64,000 nucleotides of DNA from Adhaeribacter arboris (GTDB lineage: Bacteria; Bacteroidota; Bacteroidia; Cytophagales; Hymenobacteraceae), in assembly GCF_003023845.1 (NCBI RefSeq), contig NZ_PYFT01000001.1, positions 5,952,001-6,016,000 of the forward strand. The letters run 5' to 3'. This document shows positions 27,909 through 36,837 of this stretch, in pieces. The position numbers and the translations under genes were made by a program. Within the stretch, counting starts at the first letter, position 1. Every line of letters begins with the position of its first letter. The notes under the pieces were generated by a model. The model saw only the letters and a program-made list of their open reading frames with translations, did no database searches and was not told the DNA's origin.

Positions 27909-28373
27909 ATGCCCGTTATTCATTTACGAACCTTTATCCGGGCACCCCAAGCAGTATGTTTTGATTTATCACGGAGCATCGATTTGCACATAATCTCCAT
28001 GAAACATACCGGTGAAAAAGCCATGGCTGGCCGGACCAGCGGCCTGATAGAATTAAATGAAACCGTAACTTGGCAAGCCAAGCATTTGGGTATTTGGCAA
28101 ACCTTAACCACTAAAATTACCGATTTTAGCCGGCTCAATTTTTTTGCGGATGAAATGGTAACGGGTGCATTTCAATCTTTCCGGCACGAGCATTATTTTA
28201 CTGCCACCGAAAATGGCACTACCATGACGGATATTTTTAGATTTACTTTTCCTTTAGGCTGGCTCGGAAACTTGGCCAACGTATTGTTCTTAACCCGCTA
28301 CATGCGTAAACTTTTAGAAAAACGCAACCAGGTATTAAAAGACTTTGCCGAAAGTAAGCCGAGTATAGCCTGA
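27909..28373 (+). CDS. SRPBCC-fold protein
   Basis: The 154-residue protein has the helix-grip (START/Bet v1-like) pattern of SRPBCC proteins: an opening TFIRAPQAVCFDLSRSIDLH, a central ETVTWQAKHLGIWQTLTTKI beta sheet, and a C-terminal amphipathic helix (YMRKLLEKRNQVLKDFAES). Such proteins hold hydrophobic ligands; the ligand is unknown. The gene lies 18 bp after the SpmA/B-type gene, probably in the same transcript. Confidence 0.85.
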   Translation: MPVIHLRTFIRAPQAVCFDLSRSIDLHIISMKHTGEKAMAGRTSGLIELNETVTWQAKHLGIWQTLTTKITDFSRLNFFADEMVTGAFQSFRHEHYFTATENGTTMTDIFRFTFPLGWLGNLANVLFLTRYMRKLLEKRNQVLKDFAESKPSIA

Positions 28374-28422
28374 CACGAATGGAAATCCTGAAATTTTATT
28401 AAATGTACGGGTCACCTTTGCT

Positions 28423-28905
28423 TTATTCTCTAATAATACCCGTAAAATTACCGGCTGTTATATGTAAAGTGTCAGCATCCTGTCCGGAAGAACTCCAGGT
28501 ATTTTTTAAATCTAATTCAAAGCTTCCTGCTATTTGTTTCTTCTCCGCATTGTAATCTGAAATAACTAACTGCCCGATTGATCCGGGAATAGGCTTATAT
28601 TGGCTTAAAATTACATCACGCCCTACCGTGGTATAATAGCCGGCTTGATTCTGAGTTAGGGCGTAAGTGCCGGTGCCCTGAAACTTTATATTGACGACTA
28701 AAACTGCTTCATTAGGACGATTGGCAATACACCACATAGTTAAAGTATCCGATTGATTATTTAAGTATACATCCGTATTGCCACTCCAGGTTACTCCATT
28801 TCTTTTAGCGGAAAAAATATTCAGGCTGGTTTGTGGTTCTGCTTGATCATCGTTTTCGCAGGAAAATAGGAATACGGCAAAAAATACCAACAACAAATTT
28901 TTCAT
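28423..28905 (-). CDS. Predicted lipoprotein, DUF6252-like
   Basis: The 160-residue protein has a short lipoprotein signal (FAVFLFSC, Cys16) followed by an acidic linker and a beta-rich domain. The opening NIFSAKRNGVTWSGNTDVYL and the ending GSFELDLKNT with HITAGNFTGIIRE are like small Bacteroidota lipoproteins of the DUF6252 type. The function is unknown. It is convergent with the SRPBCC gene, 49 bp apart. Confidence 0.7.
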   Translation of the reverse strand: MKNLLLVFFAVFLFSCENDDQAEPQTSLNIFSAKRNGVTWSGNTDVYLNNQSDTLTMWCIANRPNEAVLVVNIKFQGTGTYALTQNQAGYYTTVGRDVILSQYKPIPGSIGQLVISDYNAEKKQIAGSFELDLKNTWSSSGQDADTLHITAGNFTGIIRE

Positions 28906-29201
28906 ACTTTTCTATTTAACAGAATGACCCAATTCGCACCAACCCGGTTGCAAGTAGTTATAAGTTTTAACAGAATTTTTCTTAATAGCTTAACTAATTG
29001 AAACTGTCTAGATATTTTTATCGACTCAAAATGTAAGCTTACAAAAATGCTGGTTTACTTTACCAGAAAATGAATAGGAGAGTTGCTTGGGTATTTTCGG
29101 CAACATATGCGTTAAATTCTTTAATATTGACCAGAGAAACCTATCTGTAAAAGCAAAAACCTGCGTTTAAGCTGTTGGAATAATTGATTGTATCCTGATA
29201 A

Positions 29202-29777
29202 ATGACAATTTACGAAATAATAGGTACGGTAACCGGTATTGCCGGAGTTTGGCTGGCTGCCCGCGAAAATATCTGGACGTGGCCCGCGGGTATGGTGAGT
29301 ACGGTCATGCTGATTTACGTTTGCCTGGATGCCCGCTTATACGCTGATGTTGGGTTAAATATCTTTTACTTTATTACGAGTGCTTATGGCTGGTACGCCT
29401 GGCTGCACCCGGACCCGGATAGTGTACGCTCCGAATTGCCGGTAACCCGTACTCAACCCTTGCAATGGATTTGGTTGAGTGCTTTTTCGGGGGTGTTTAC
29501 TTTAGGTTTGGGATTTTTTTTAACCCATTTTACCAACGCCGATTTATCTTATACCGATTCTGCTACCACCGGAATAAGCCTAGCTGCCTACTGGATGATG
29601 GCGCGCAAAAAGCTCGAAAACTGGCTCGTGTGGCTGGTCGTAGACTCGGGATACGTACTCATTTACCTGTACAAAGAACTTTACCTGCTAGCTGGCTTGT
29701 ACTTTATTTTCTTGATTTTAGCGACCGATGGTTATATAAAATGGCGGCGAGCCATTCGCGTGGCACCATTAGCTTGA
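29202..29777 (+). CDS. pnuC: Nicotinamide riboside transporter PnuC
   Basis: The 191-residue membrane protein has seven hydrophobic segments and the PnuC signature: ENIWTWPAGMVSTVMLIYVC near the N-terminus, YGWYAWLHP in the middle, and ARKKLENWLVWLVVDSGYVL near the end, where the conserved Trp and Asp contact the substrate. It takes up nicotinamide riboside by facilitated diffusion for NAD synthesis. The 3' end overlaps the end of the opposite-strand ABC gene by 9 bp. Confidence 0.92.
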   Translation: MTIYEIIGTVTGIAGVWLAARENIWTWPAGMVSTVMLIYVCLDARLYADVGLNIFYFITSAYGWYAWLHPDPDSVRSELPVTRTQPLQWIWLSAFSGVFTLGLGFFLTHFTNADLSYTDSATTGISLAAYWMMARKKLENWLVWLVVDSGYVLIYLYKELYLLAGLYFIFLILATDGYIKWRRAIRVAPLA

Positions 29778-30446
29778 TGACTCGCTCTTTTCAATGCGGC
29801 CGTCGAGTAAATGCAAGATGCGAGTGCCGTAAGTGGCGTTTTTCTCGGAGTGCGTAACCTGAATTATAGTAGTCCCGTCCTGGTTTAAACGTTGGAAAAG
29901 CTCCATAATTTCTTCCCCTTGCCGTGAATTTAAATTTCCGGTAGGTTCATCGGCCAAAATTAACTTAGGCGAACCAACTACTGCCCGGGCAATACCCACT
30001 AATTGCTGCTGCCCGCCCGATAGCTGGTGCGGAAACAAATCTTTCTTGCCCACAATTTGAAAACGATCCAGAATATCTGCTACCAAGGATTTCCGTTCCG
30101 ATGATTTCATGTTCTTGTAGAGCAAGGGGGTTTCAATGTTTTCGTACACCGTAAGCTCATCAATTAAGTGATAACTCTGGAAAACAAAACCAATGAAATT
30201 TTTATGCAACTCACTCTTCTCTGAATCTTTGATTTTATGTACCGGCTTGTCCAGGAAAAAATATTCGCCGTCGGAAGGTTGCTCCAGCAAGCCAATAATG
30301 TTAAGTAGCGTTGATTTGCCCGAACCAGACGGACCCATAATCGAAATAAATTCGCCTTCTTGTACTTCTAAATTAATGTGGCGGAGCACGTAAGCACGCG
30401 AAAAACCGGAAGAGTAGTACTTTTCAATATTTCGTAACGAAATCAT
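29769..30446 (-). CDS. ABC transporter ATP-binding protein (LolD/MacB-like)
   Basis: The 225-residue ATPase has Walker [10 protein letters not shown] (about residues 37-45), the Q-loop [14 protein letters not shown], the ABC signature [14 protein letters not shown] and Walker [12 protein letters not shown]. This class powers lipoprotein release or MacB/FtsX-type mechanotransmission. No FtsX-like permease gene is adjacent, so its partner is encoded elsewhere. The stop codons of this gene and pnuC overlap in convergent orientation. Confidence 0.92.
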   Translation of the reverse strand: MISLRNIEKYYSSGFSRAYVLRHINLEVQEGEFISIMGPSGSGKSTLLNIIGLLEQPSDGEYFFLDKPVHKIKDSEKSELHKNFIGFVFQSYHLIDELTVYENIETPLLYKNMKSSERKSLVADILDRFQIVGKKDLFPHQLSGGQQQLVGIARAVVGSPKLILADEPTGNLNSRQGEEIMELFQRLNQDGTTIIQVTHSEKNATYGTRILHLLDGRIEKSESSS

Positions 30447-30713
30447 AGTTGGTGTGAGTTTTAGCCGCCCTTAAGGTACAGATATTTTCCAAAACTAATA
30501 ATATCAAATTCTACCACTGCTGATAATTTTAACAACTTCTTTCTAAGGTTTTCTATCTACTAAAACCCAATAAGTTTAATTGTTAAATTAAGGAGTGCTC
30601 GTCGGTTCTGGTGTTAATACCTGAACCGGCAGGAGTTTATAACTGGGTTATTTGCAAAAAAATAGTCCGGGCAACTCTTAATTCTTAACTTATAACTCTA
30701 AACTTATAACTCC

Positions 30714-32801
30714 CTAAATCGCGCCGTTGTATTTGCGGATAAGCCACTCCGTAGTAATTAAACCCAGAATTAAAAAGAACAGCCACTTCAGGTTAATTAA
30801 TTCCTGGATATTTTCGGAAGAATAGATGACGTTTTTAAAATCGGCTTTTAGAATATCTTTTTCCAACTGATCGATTTGATTCGGGTAATACACCCGGGAA
30901 TCGGTTTTTTGCGCCGCTTGGTGCAGTAAGTTTAAATTAGCCAACGACGAAACAGCTTCTAATTGAACATCCTGCACGACAAATTCACCCCGGTCGCGGT
31001 AAAGACGATTATCGAGCAGGGCGGAGGCTTCGTATTTATACACGCCACCCGGTAAATTGCCAATGTTTAAACCCGAAAATCCTTCACCGTTTACAAAAGA
31101 AAACGAGCGATTTCGGTTTTTTTCGTCGGTTAAACGGAGCGTAACTTTTTGGCCGTATATTTTTTCGTAGATAGAATTATAAGTTTCTGCCTCAAACCGG
31201 ATATCATCGTGTACCAGGTATTCATCCTGCACCGGATAGGCATTCAATCGTTTTTTATCAGTAGCGGAGGTAAGTAACTGCGCCGTGCTTACCATAATTT
31301 TATCGAACACATCCGGCTTTTCGTAATTGGCTGCTTCCGTGAGGCGCCATTGCCAGGAGCCATCAGCGAGTAACGTAGCCGAACGGGCTTCACCGGAAAC
31401 CTGGGCAATTAACAAGGGCCGGGTAGTTTTTAATTTACCAATCTGCTGCGATAAAATAATTTCGGCATTGGGCGCCAGTTTAATATCGGCAAAAGGAGCC
31501 TCGGCCGGCGGATATTTCGATAAGCGTTCCGGCGCCGAAGCATCTACCTTAAACTTAGTGAAACTCACATTAAAAACGGGAACTACTTCGTCGACCTGGT
31601 TGCTTTTACGGGTAATTTCCAGGCCCGCATTTAACCGGTTAAATCCAGCCAAATCGCTTTGGGCACCAATAATGTAAAAAGCCGGTATTTTCTTTTGTTT
31701 AATCAGCGTTAATACTTCATTGCCCGTTCCGAGCCGGGAGGGTAATTGGTGCAAAATAACCAGGTCGTATTTAGTCGTGGCGTTTAAAGGAAAAACGCCG
31801 GGAATAAAAAGTTCCGTTTCAAAATTTTCGTTGGTTTCAATGGCACTTTTAATGGCTTTAATATCCGGATGCGGGGTGGCGGCGGCTAGTAATATTTTTA
31901 ATTTTCCTTTAACAATGTCGAGGTAAGCATGCTTTAAATTATTTACTTTGGTAAACTCGCCTAGCTTGGATTCGAGCAAAACTTCGTAATGTTTTTTACC
32001 CGGTTGTACGGCCGTAACCGCAAATTCTACACTGGAGAGTGGCTTATTGGTTAGTTTAACGGTTTTCCGTTCGAGTATTTTATTGTTTTCGCGCAACAGT
32101 ACCGTAGCGGTTTGGCCAGAAAAGCCTTGGTTGTTAATCTCCGCTACAATAGGAAAACGATTACCGCTGTAGGCTACTTTGTTGTAAGATAAGGCCGGAA
32201 TACTTAAATCTTTTTTCGGGATGGTATCGCCCACTGCTACCGGAAAAAGCCGGAAATTGTAATCGGAGAATGCCGGCGATTTGCCCTGGTTGATTATGCC
32301 GTCGGAGAGTAACACCACACCCGCCAGGTTGCGGTTCTCGTATTCTTCCTGCACCCCCGCCAGCATTTGGTCGAGATTAGTAGCCGATTGGTTGAAGTTG
32401 ATATTCGCCAGGTCATTGTCGGTTTTCGCTCCCCGGTTTAATGTCCGTATGGTTACCTGCAAATCTTTATTCGCCAGCGAAGCTTTTAACTTATCTAACC
32501 GGTCGAGGAGGGAGTGAAGCATGGCGGGCGGAGTAAATAATTTTACCGATTCGGAATTATCGATGGCCAACACCAAAGTAGGTTTTTGGGTAGTATTGGT
32601 GATAGCCCGGACAAAGGGGCCAAGCAGCAAAAAAGCCAGGAAAGACACAACCAAAAACCGGAGCGTGGCTAAGGCATAATTGATAGATTTAGGCCAGGTT
32701 GCCGTTTTTGAATACAACAACCAAGCATAAGCCGCCCCTACGGCCAGACAAACCACTATCAGCCAGGGGGAGTAGGTAAGAGAAAGCTTAAATTGATTCA
32801 A
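30714..32801 (-). CDS. VWA-like membrane protein
   Basis: The 695-residue protein has two N-terminal membrane segments (about residues 12-31 and 40-62), a von Willebrand A-like domain with the MIDAS pattern DNSES (about residues 80-84) and LLSDGI (about 163-168), beta-sandwich and glutaminase-like regions, and a C-terminal membrane segment (LKWLFFLILGLITTEWLI). The start codon is TTG at 32801; an in-frame TAA lies two codons upstream and no ATG occurs until far inside the protein. Proteins of this layout occur in Bacteroidota next to aerotolerance-type VWA genes. The role is unknown. Confidence 0.8.
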   Translation of the reverse strand: MNQFKLSLTYSPWLIVVCLAVGAAYAWLLYSKTATWPKSINYALATLRFLVVSFLAFLLLGPFVRAITNTTQKPTLVLAIDNSESVKLFTPPAMLHSLLDRLDKLKASLANKDLQVTIRTLNRGAKTDNDLANINFNQSATNLDQMLAGVQEEYENRNLAGVVLLSDGIINQGKSPAFSDYNFRLFPVAVGDTIPKKDLSIPALSYNKVAYSGNRFPIVAEINNQGFSGQTATVLLRENNKILERKTVKLTNKPLSSVEFAVTAVQPGKKHYEVLLESKLGEFTKVNNLKHAYLDIVKGKLKILLAAATPHPDIKAIKSAIETNENFETELFIPGVFPLNATTKYDLVILHQLPSRLGTGNEVLTLIKQKKIPAFYIIGAQSDLAGFNRLNAGLEITRKSNQVDEVVPVFNVSFTKFKVDASAPERLSKYPPAEAPFADIKLAPNAEIILSQQIGKLKTTRPLLIAQVSGEARSATLLADGSWQWRLTEAANYEKPDVFDKIMVSTAQLLTSATDKKRLNAYPVQDEYLVHDDIRFEAETYNSIYEKIYGQKVTLRLTDEKNRNRSFSFVNGEGFSGLNIGNLPGGVYKYEASALLDNRLYRDRGEFVVQDVQLEAVSSLANLNLLHQAAQKTDSRVYYPNQIDQLEKDILKADFKNVIYSSENIQELINLKWLFFLILGLITTEWLIRKYNGAI

Positions 32802-32804
32802 AAT

Positions 32805-32975
32805 TTAGTTGCTAGTTATGCGTTGTTCGCCGCTTGTAATGTACGAGTAGTGAATTTACTATCTTAAACGTATAAAATACGTTTTAATTGATAATAAAGC
32901 TCAAAATTCAAAGTAAGATAAAAAATAATTACTATTTGAACTACTTACCACGAACAACAAACAACGAGCAACTAA
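32805..32975. repeat. Imperfect inverted repeat flanking the fabG-VWA gap
   Basis: The 25-nt arm at 32805-32829 and the complement of 32951-32975 match at about 20 positions (TTAGTTGCT...GTTGTTCG words). The right arm overlaps the fabG stop codon. Between them is a smaller inverted repeat, AAACGTAT and ATACGTTT separated by AAA (32866-32884). The function is unknown; it may be low-complexity intergenic filler or an mRNA 3' hairpin. Confidence 0.5.
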
Positions 32976-33718
32976 GTTAGCAGACCACCATCCACCTGCA
33001 AAACCTGGCCGGTAATATAAGCCGATTGATCAGAACCTAAAAATACGGCGCAGTTAGCCACATCTTCGGGTGTGCCGCCGCGTTTTAACGGAATGGCTTT
33101 TTTCCATTCTTCTACTACACCCTCACCCAACTCGCCAGTCATTTCCGTTTCAATAAAACCAGGCGCAATGGCATTGCACCGAATATTCCGGGAACCTAAC
33201 TCCAAAGCTACTGATTTGGTAAACCCAATAATACCGGCTTTAGAGGCCGCGTAGTTGGCCTGACCCGCATTTCCTTTAATTCCTACAATCGACGTCATGT
33301 TCACAATAGAGCCGTACTTTTGGCGCATCATTACTTTAGTGGCCGCTTTGGTCAGGTTAAAGACCGATTTTAAGTTTATGTTCAGTACCGCGTCCCATTG
33401 TTCTTCGGTCATGCGCATGAGTAAACCGTCTTTGGTAATTCCCGCATTATTAATCAAAATATCCAGCCGGCCAAAATCAGCTACTACGCTTTCGATCAGT
33501 TTTTCGGCTTCGGTAAAAACGGAAGCATCGGAGCGATAGCCTTTTACTTTTGCGCCGCTGGCCGATAATTCCTGTTCCAGAGTCTGGCCTTTTTCTACGC
33601 TCGATAAATACGTGAAAGCCACCTGAGCTCCCATCTCCGCAAATTTTTGGGCAATGGCCCGACCAATGCCTTTAGATGCACCGGTAATTAAAGCTATTTT
33701 TCCTTCGAGTAATTTCAT
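32972..33718 (-). CDS. fabG: 3-oxoacyl-[acyl-carrier-protein] reductase
   Basis: The 248-residue short-chain dehydrogenase has the NADPH-binding motif TGASKGIGRAIA (residues 13-24), NNAGITKDGLLMRM (about 88-101, characteristic of FabG), the catalytic Ser in NMTSIVGIKG, YAASK with the catalytic Tyr and Lys, and the C-terminal ITGQVLQVDGG. It reduces 3-oxoacyl-ACP to 3-hydroxyacyl-ACP in type II fatty acid synthesis. No other fab gene is next to it. Confidence 0.95.
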   Translation of the reverse strand: MKLLEGKIALITGASKGIGRAIAQKFAEMGAQVAFTYLSSVEKGQTLEQELSASGAKVKGYRSDASVFTEAEKLIESVVADFGRLDILINNAGITKDGLLMRMTEEQWDAVLNINLKSVFNLTKAATKVMMRQKYGSIVNMTSIVGIKGNAGQANYAASKAGIIGFTKSVALELGSRNIRCNAIAPGFIETEMTGELGEGVVEEWKKAIPLKRGGTPEDVANCAVFLGSDQSAYITGQVLQVDGGLLT

Positions 33719-34404
33719 GTCCTAAATGTATTAAGTCATTACAGAATACCCAAATTTGATTTATCAGGGAAGCAAAAGGTACCAAAAAGAAAATGTAAGG
33801 AATGTTCAACTTAGTAAGAAAAGCTTTCCAACATGTTGCTTATGGCTTCCCGATCAATTTCGTATAAGTCTATAGTATTTTTATTTTTTACCGATAAAAG
33901 ATCTTTTTGCCTTTTCATCTTTCAATTATAACGAAAACTTCTTTTCTGTTTTCAAAACGGGATTTTAAATCAGTCATATCGGACAAATACACCAAATTCA
34001 AGTAAGAATCCTGGCGAGTAATCCTATTTAAATTCATTCACCCTATTATCTTATCATCCGCTACCCGGTATCAGACTTTAGCGAAGAACGTAGCCTAGGA
34101 GTCAAGGCAAATTATTTGGTTTCCGCTCAGACGAACAGCTAAGAACTCACTTTGGAATACAGGAATCCTTAATTTGGCAAGTTACCGGCTTTTATTCAAC
34201 AGGAATAAACTCGGTTTTTTCCTGTTGATTTACCCCTTTTTAGAAGATTTTATAATTTGAAAAACCTTTTTTAGAGGCAGAACCTAATTAAATTAAAAAA
34301 TATGTAAATATTAAAATTTTAAATAAAATAAGGTTAATAAAAATAACAATAAATTAAATATTCTCTAATTTTAGAAGGTTCTTTTAACTGTTAAATGCAA
34401 GGTT
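33719..34404. other. AT-rich intergenic region downstream of FabG start
   Basis: About 690 bp with no convincing full gene. It contains the two tiny overlapping minus-strand ORFs noted separately, then a very AT-rich block (34235-34385) that probably includes the promoter of the small gene at 34405. Confidence 0.4.
33811..34037 (-). pseudogene. Two tiny overlapping ORFs, possible gene remnant
   Basis: On the minus strand a 40-residue ORF (34037-33915, MNLNRITRQDSYLNLVYL and so on) is followed by a 35-residue ORF (33918-33811, MKRQKDLLSVKNK and so on), with stop and start overlapping as ATGA. Read together they look like one protein with a frame change at the junction. I do not recognise the family. 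They may be the C-terminal remnant of a decayed gene or a real pair of micro-ORFs. Confidence 0.25.
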
Positions 34405-34659
34405 ATGAGAGTTATAATTGATAGTATTCGCCGAATTAAGCCTCCCGAAGATAAAAGAGAATTCTTTGGTCAATTATATGATAATTCTGGGCACTTGCTT
34501 AAATCAAGAGAACTGATATCCACTTTTACGCATAAAAATGGATGGTGGCAATGGCAGGTCCATCTTTCTAACCTAGACCACGAAGGAAATAAGGAAGGTT
34601 CCTGTTTAACTTATCAAGAAGCCTGGGCCCACATGAAAGATTACCTTGACCAAGGTTAA
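34405..34659 (+). CDS. Small hypothetical protein
   Basis: This 84-residue ORF starts with ATG at 34405 after a very AT-rich leader. The sequence is balanced and protein-like, with a Trp-rich middle (HKNGWWQWQVHLS) and a helical end (YQEAWAHMKDYLDQG). No known domain is recognised. It is alone in a gene-poor area. Confidence 0.55.
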   Translation: MRVIIDSIRRIKPPEDKREFFGQLYDNSGHLLKSRELISTFTHKNGWWQWQVHLSNLDHEGNKEGSCLTYQEAWAHMKDYLDQG

Positions 34660-35436
34660 ATGGTTTACGAACATAGTTTATCCGTTTTCAAAAGCCATAA
34701 CCCATATAAAAACGGAGGTTAACGGGGGTGCCATCCAATTGGCGTCAGTAAATCGATTTACATTCGATAGTGAGGCACAAACATATACGTTTTTCATTTC
34801 TGTAAATAAAACCCTGTCTTCACAATTATTTCGCCCCAACACTCATAGATTTTATATCATCTATTAACAAATTCTGACTTCTTTCTACCAAGCAACAGGT
34901 GAACGTACAGAGCATAAAGGTGGGTTTTGGAGGAATAGCTAATTAAGTTTTTACCTATAAGATAAAAATGTATTTTGTTGGCCGAAATATAACTAAAGTG
35001 ACTAATATGAAAGCTTTTATCCATCATTACCCGGAACCCCTTTCTTTTCAAGTGGTAGAATAGAATTTCGTGGTAATATTTAGGATAATGCCGGACATTT
35101 TACAAAACAGATGAGCTTATAGCCACTCTTACCCATAATTAAGGAAACTGGTATTGGCGTGTTTCTATACCCAATAACAACCTGATTCTGTAAACAAAGG
35201 TGAATGCCCCACCTACCAAGGTAGTTGTTTAGTTCATCTTTAGTTATTGATGGAAAATAGTGGAAAAGCACAACTACCACTTCTTATCTAGCTCTCTCTA
35301 ATTCTCTCTGCTGTATCTCTGATTAGCTAAAATTTCAAAAAGCAACATTTCTGACTGGTTTTTATTTACTTATATATCAGTCATTATCAGTTTATTCCCG
35401 TAAATAGTATTCTTTGACTTCCGGCTACCCTTCCGA
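34660..35436. other. Gene-poor AT-rich stretch
   Basis: Almost 780 bp in which I can support no gene. Short ORFs exist on both strands (for example 34646-34867 plus, 34857-35051 minus and 35080-35280 minus), but they lack family-like sequence and good starts. Confidence 0.4.
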
Positions 35437-35514
35437 TTGACTTTGGTTGTAGACGCCTCGATACACGAAATAAATTCTTACGTTTTAAAATGCCTGTTCT
35501 TAAAAGCCTACCTT

Positions 35515-35733
35515 ATGATTTCTGAAGCTTCTAAACCCACCTTACTCGGCCTAATTGAATATGCCTGTGCCCACAATAATTACGATTATTTAATGGTTTA
35601 CGGCATTATTGTACGACCGGATATATTGCGAAAAGAGAAGGTAATCATTAAGTATAAGGGTGCTGAATCTAATTGTATTAATAACCCGGAAACGATTAAA
35701 ACTTGCCTGAAAGAACTTTTTCAAATAGGGTAG
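35515..35733 (+). CDS. Small hypothetical protein
   Basis: From the ATG at 35515 this encodes 72 residues (MISEASKPTLLGLIEYACAH and on, ending LKELFQIG). A TTG at 35437 in the same frame would give 98 residues. The sequence has normal composition and is followed 69 bp later by a good terminator, which supports expression. No domain is recognised. Confidence 0.5.
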   Translation: MISEASKPTLLGLIEYACAHNNYDYLMVYGIIVRPDILRKEKVIIKYKGAESNCINNPETIKTCLKELFQIG

Positions 35734-35801
35734 CCGGTTACCTGAAATAACTGGGTTGAATTTGTTCAATTGGCAGTTTTTAACGAAAAGATGAAAATGT
35801 A

Positions 35802-35840
35802 AAGCTGCTGTAAGAATACTCCTGACAGCAGCTTATTTTT
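35802..35840 (+). terminator. Intrinsic terminator
   Basis: AAGCTGCTGT (35802-35811) pairs perfectly with ACAGCAGCTT (35825-35834), followed by ATTTTT. It ends the transcript of the small gene at 35515. Confidence 0.75.
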
Positions 35841-36244
35841 ACACAGTAAATTAGATTGAATACCTTTTAGGACCTACTTTTTAAAATAATTTTGTTAGTA
35901 ATAGTATTATCTCGGTTGATAGTCATCTTAACGTAACCCTACCTGGTATCTGGGAAGCGTCCAGAATAGTTGAATAATTCCCTACTTTATGCTTGAAACC
36001 TGAATGGCTCGTTTTACTTGAGAAAGGTAGGTCTACAACACTTCTTTTGCCCCACCTTTTGTAAGCAATTTCTTGTTGGACTCGAAAGAAGAGTAGGTTC
36101 TTTTCTAATAAATTAAGTCCCTTCCAAAAAAAATGTCTTCCAGGTGTTGACCTTTTCATTATTCTGCTATTCATCTTTGGTACAAATAATATTTTTAAAA
36201 TATGCGCTCTTTCAATTAAGTATTAATAACTTACATTATTGCTT
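35841..36244. other. Intergenic region before the second ECF sigma gene
   Basis: About 400 bp. One minus-strand ORF of 83 codons (35923-36174) is open but has no family-like features, so I do not call it. The last 60 bp are AT-rich and should contain the sigma-gene promoter; no clear consensus is seen. Confidence 0.4.
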
Positions 36245-36826
36245 ATGGGTAATGATTTACTGGCTAAAGCGGTGTTAAAAAAAGTTTATTCAGAAGAAAA
36301 CATTCTGCGGGATTTAAAAAATCGCGACGAAAACACTGTACGCCAGGTGTACCAGGCAAACTGGCCCAAAATCCTGCAAATGGTAAAACTAAACAGCGGC
36401 AGCTACGCCGAAGCCAAAGACTTATACCAGGATAGCATGCTCGATTTTCTGGATAAAGTTTCCGGCGAAACCTTTGTGCTTACCTGTAAACTGGAAACAT
36501 TTATTTATTCCATCTGCCGCCATAAATGGTTGTATCACTTAAGAGGCAAACAGCGATTTACCGACCTGGAAGATTACATTGAAGTACAGGATATACCCGA
36601 TGAAACCGAAGAAATAAATGCTAATATGCCCGATGATAACCAGATTATCCGGGCCATTAATGCTCTGGGAGAGCCATGTAAAAGTTTGCTGGTAGGTTTT
36701 TATTACGAAAAGCTGAGCATGGAACAATTAGCCGCGAAACTAAACTACAAAAGCGTGAATGTAGCCAAGCAGCAGAAATTTCGGTGCAAAGATCGCCTGA
36801 AGAATGCCTTTTCAGATTATTTCTAG
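36245..36826 (+). CDS. ECF RNA polymerase sigma factor
   Basis: From the ATG at 36245 the protein has 193 residues. It has sigma region 2 (about residues 22-95, with YAEAKDLYQDSMLDFLDKV and ETFIYSICRHKWLYHLRGK) and region 4 (about 135-190, with CKSLLVGFYYEKLSMEQLAA and SVNVAKQQKFRCKDRLK). It is divergent from the sigma factor at 17293 and belongs to a Bacteroidota group with a long region 2-4 linker. The probable anti-sigma gene starts 11 bp after its stop. The TPR-CHAT gene converges on this pair. Confidence 0.92.
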   Translation: MGNDLLAKAVLKKVYSEENILRDLKNRDENTVRQVYQANWPKILQMVKLNSGSYAEAKDLYQDSMLDFLDKVSGETFVLTCKLETFIYSICRHKWLYHLRGKQRFTDLEDYIEVQDIPDETEEINANMPDDNQIIRAINALGEPCKSLLVGFYYEKLSMEQLAAKLNYKSVNVAKQQKFRCKDRLKNAFSDYF

Positions 36827-36837
36827 TTTTTGCCCTT

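Noticed and set aside
34646-34867. 73-codon ORF overlapping the small gene at 34405
   Set aside because: It needs a TTG start inside the previous gene and has no hydrophobic core pattern or terminator.
35923-36174. 83-codon minus-strand ORF before the second sigma gene
   Set aside because: No family-like motif and unusual basic composition; kept only as a note in the intergenic entry.
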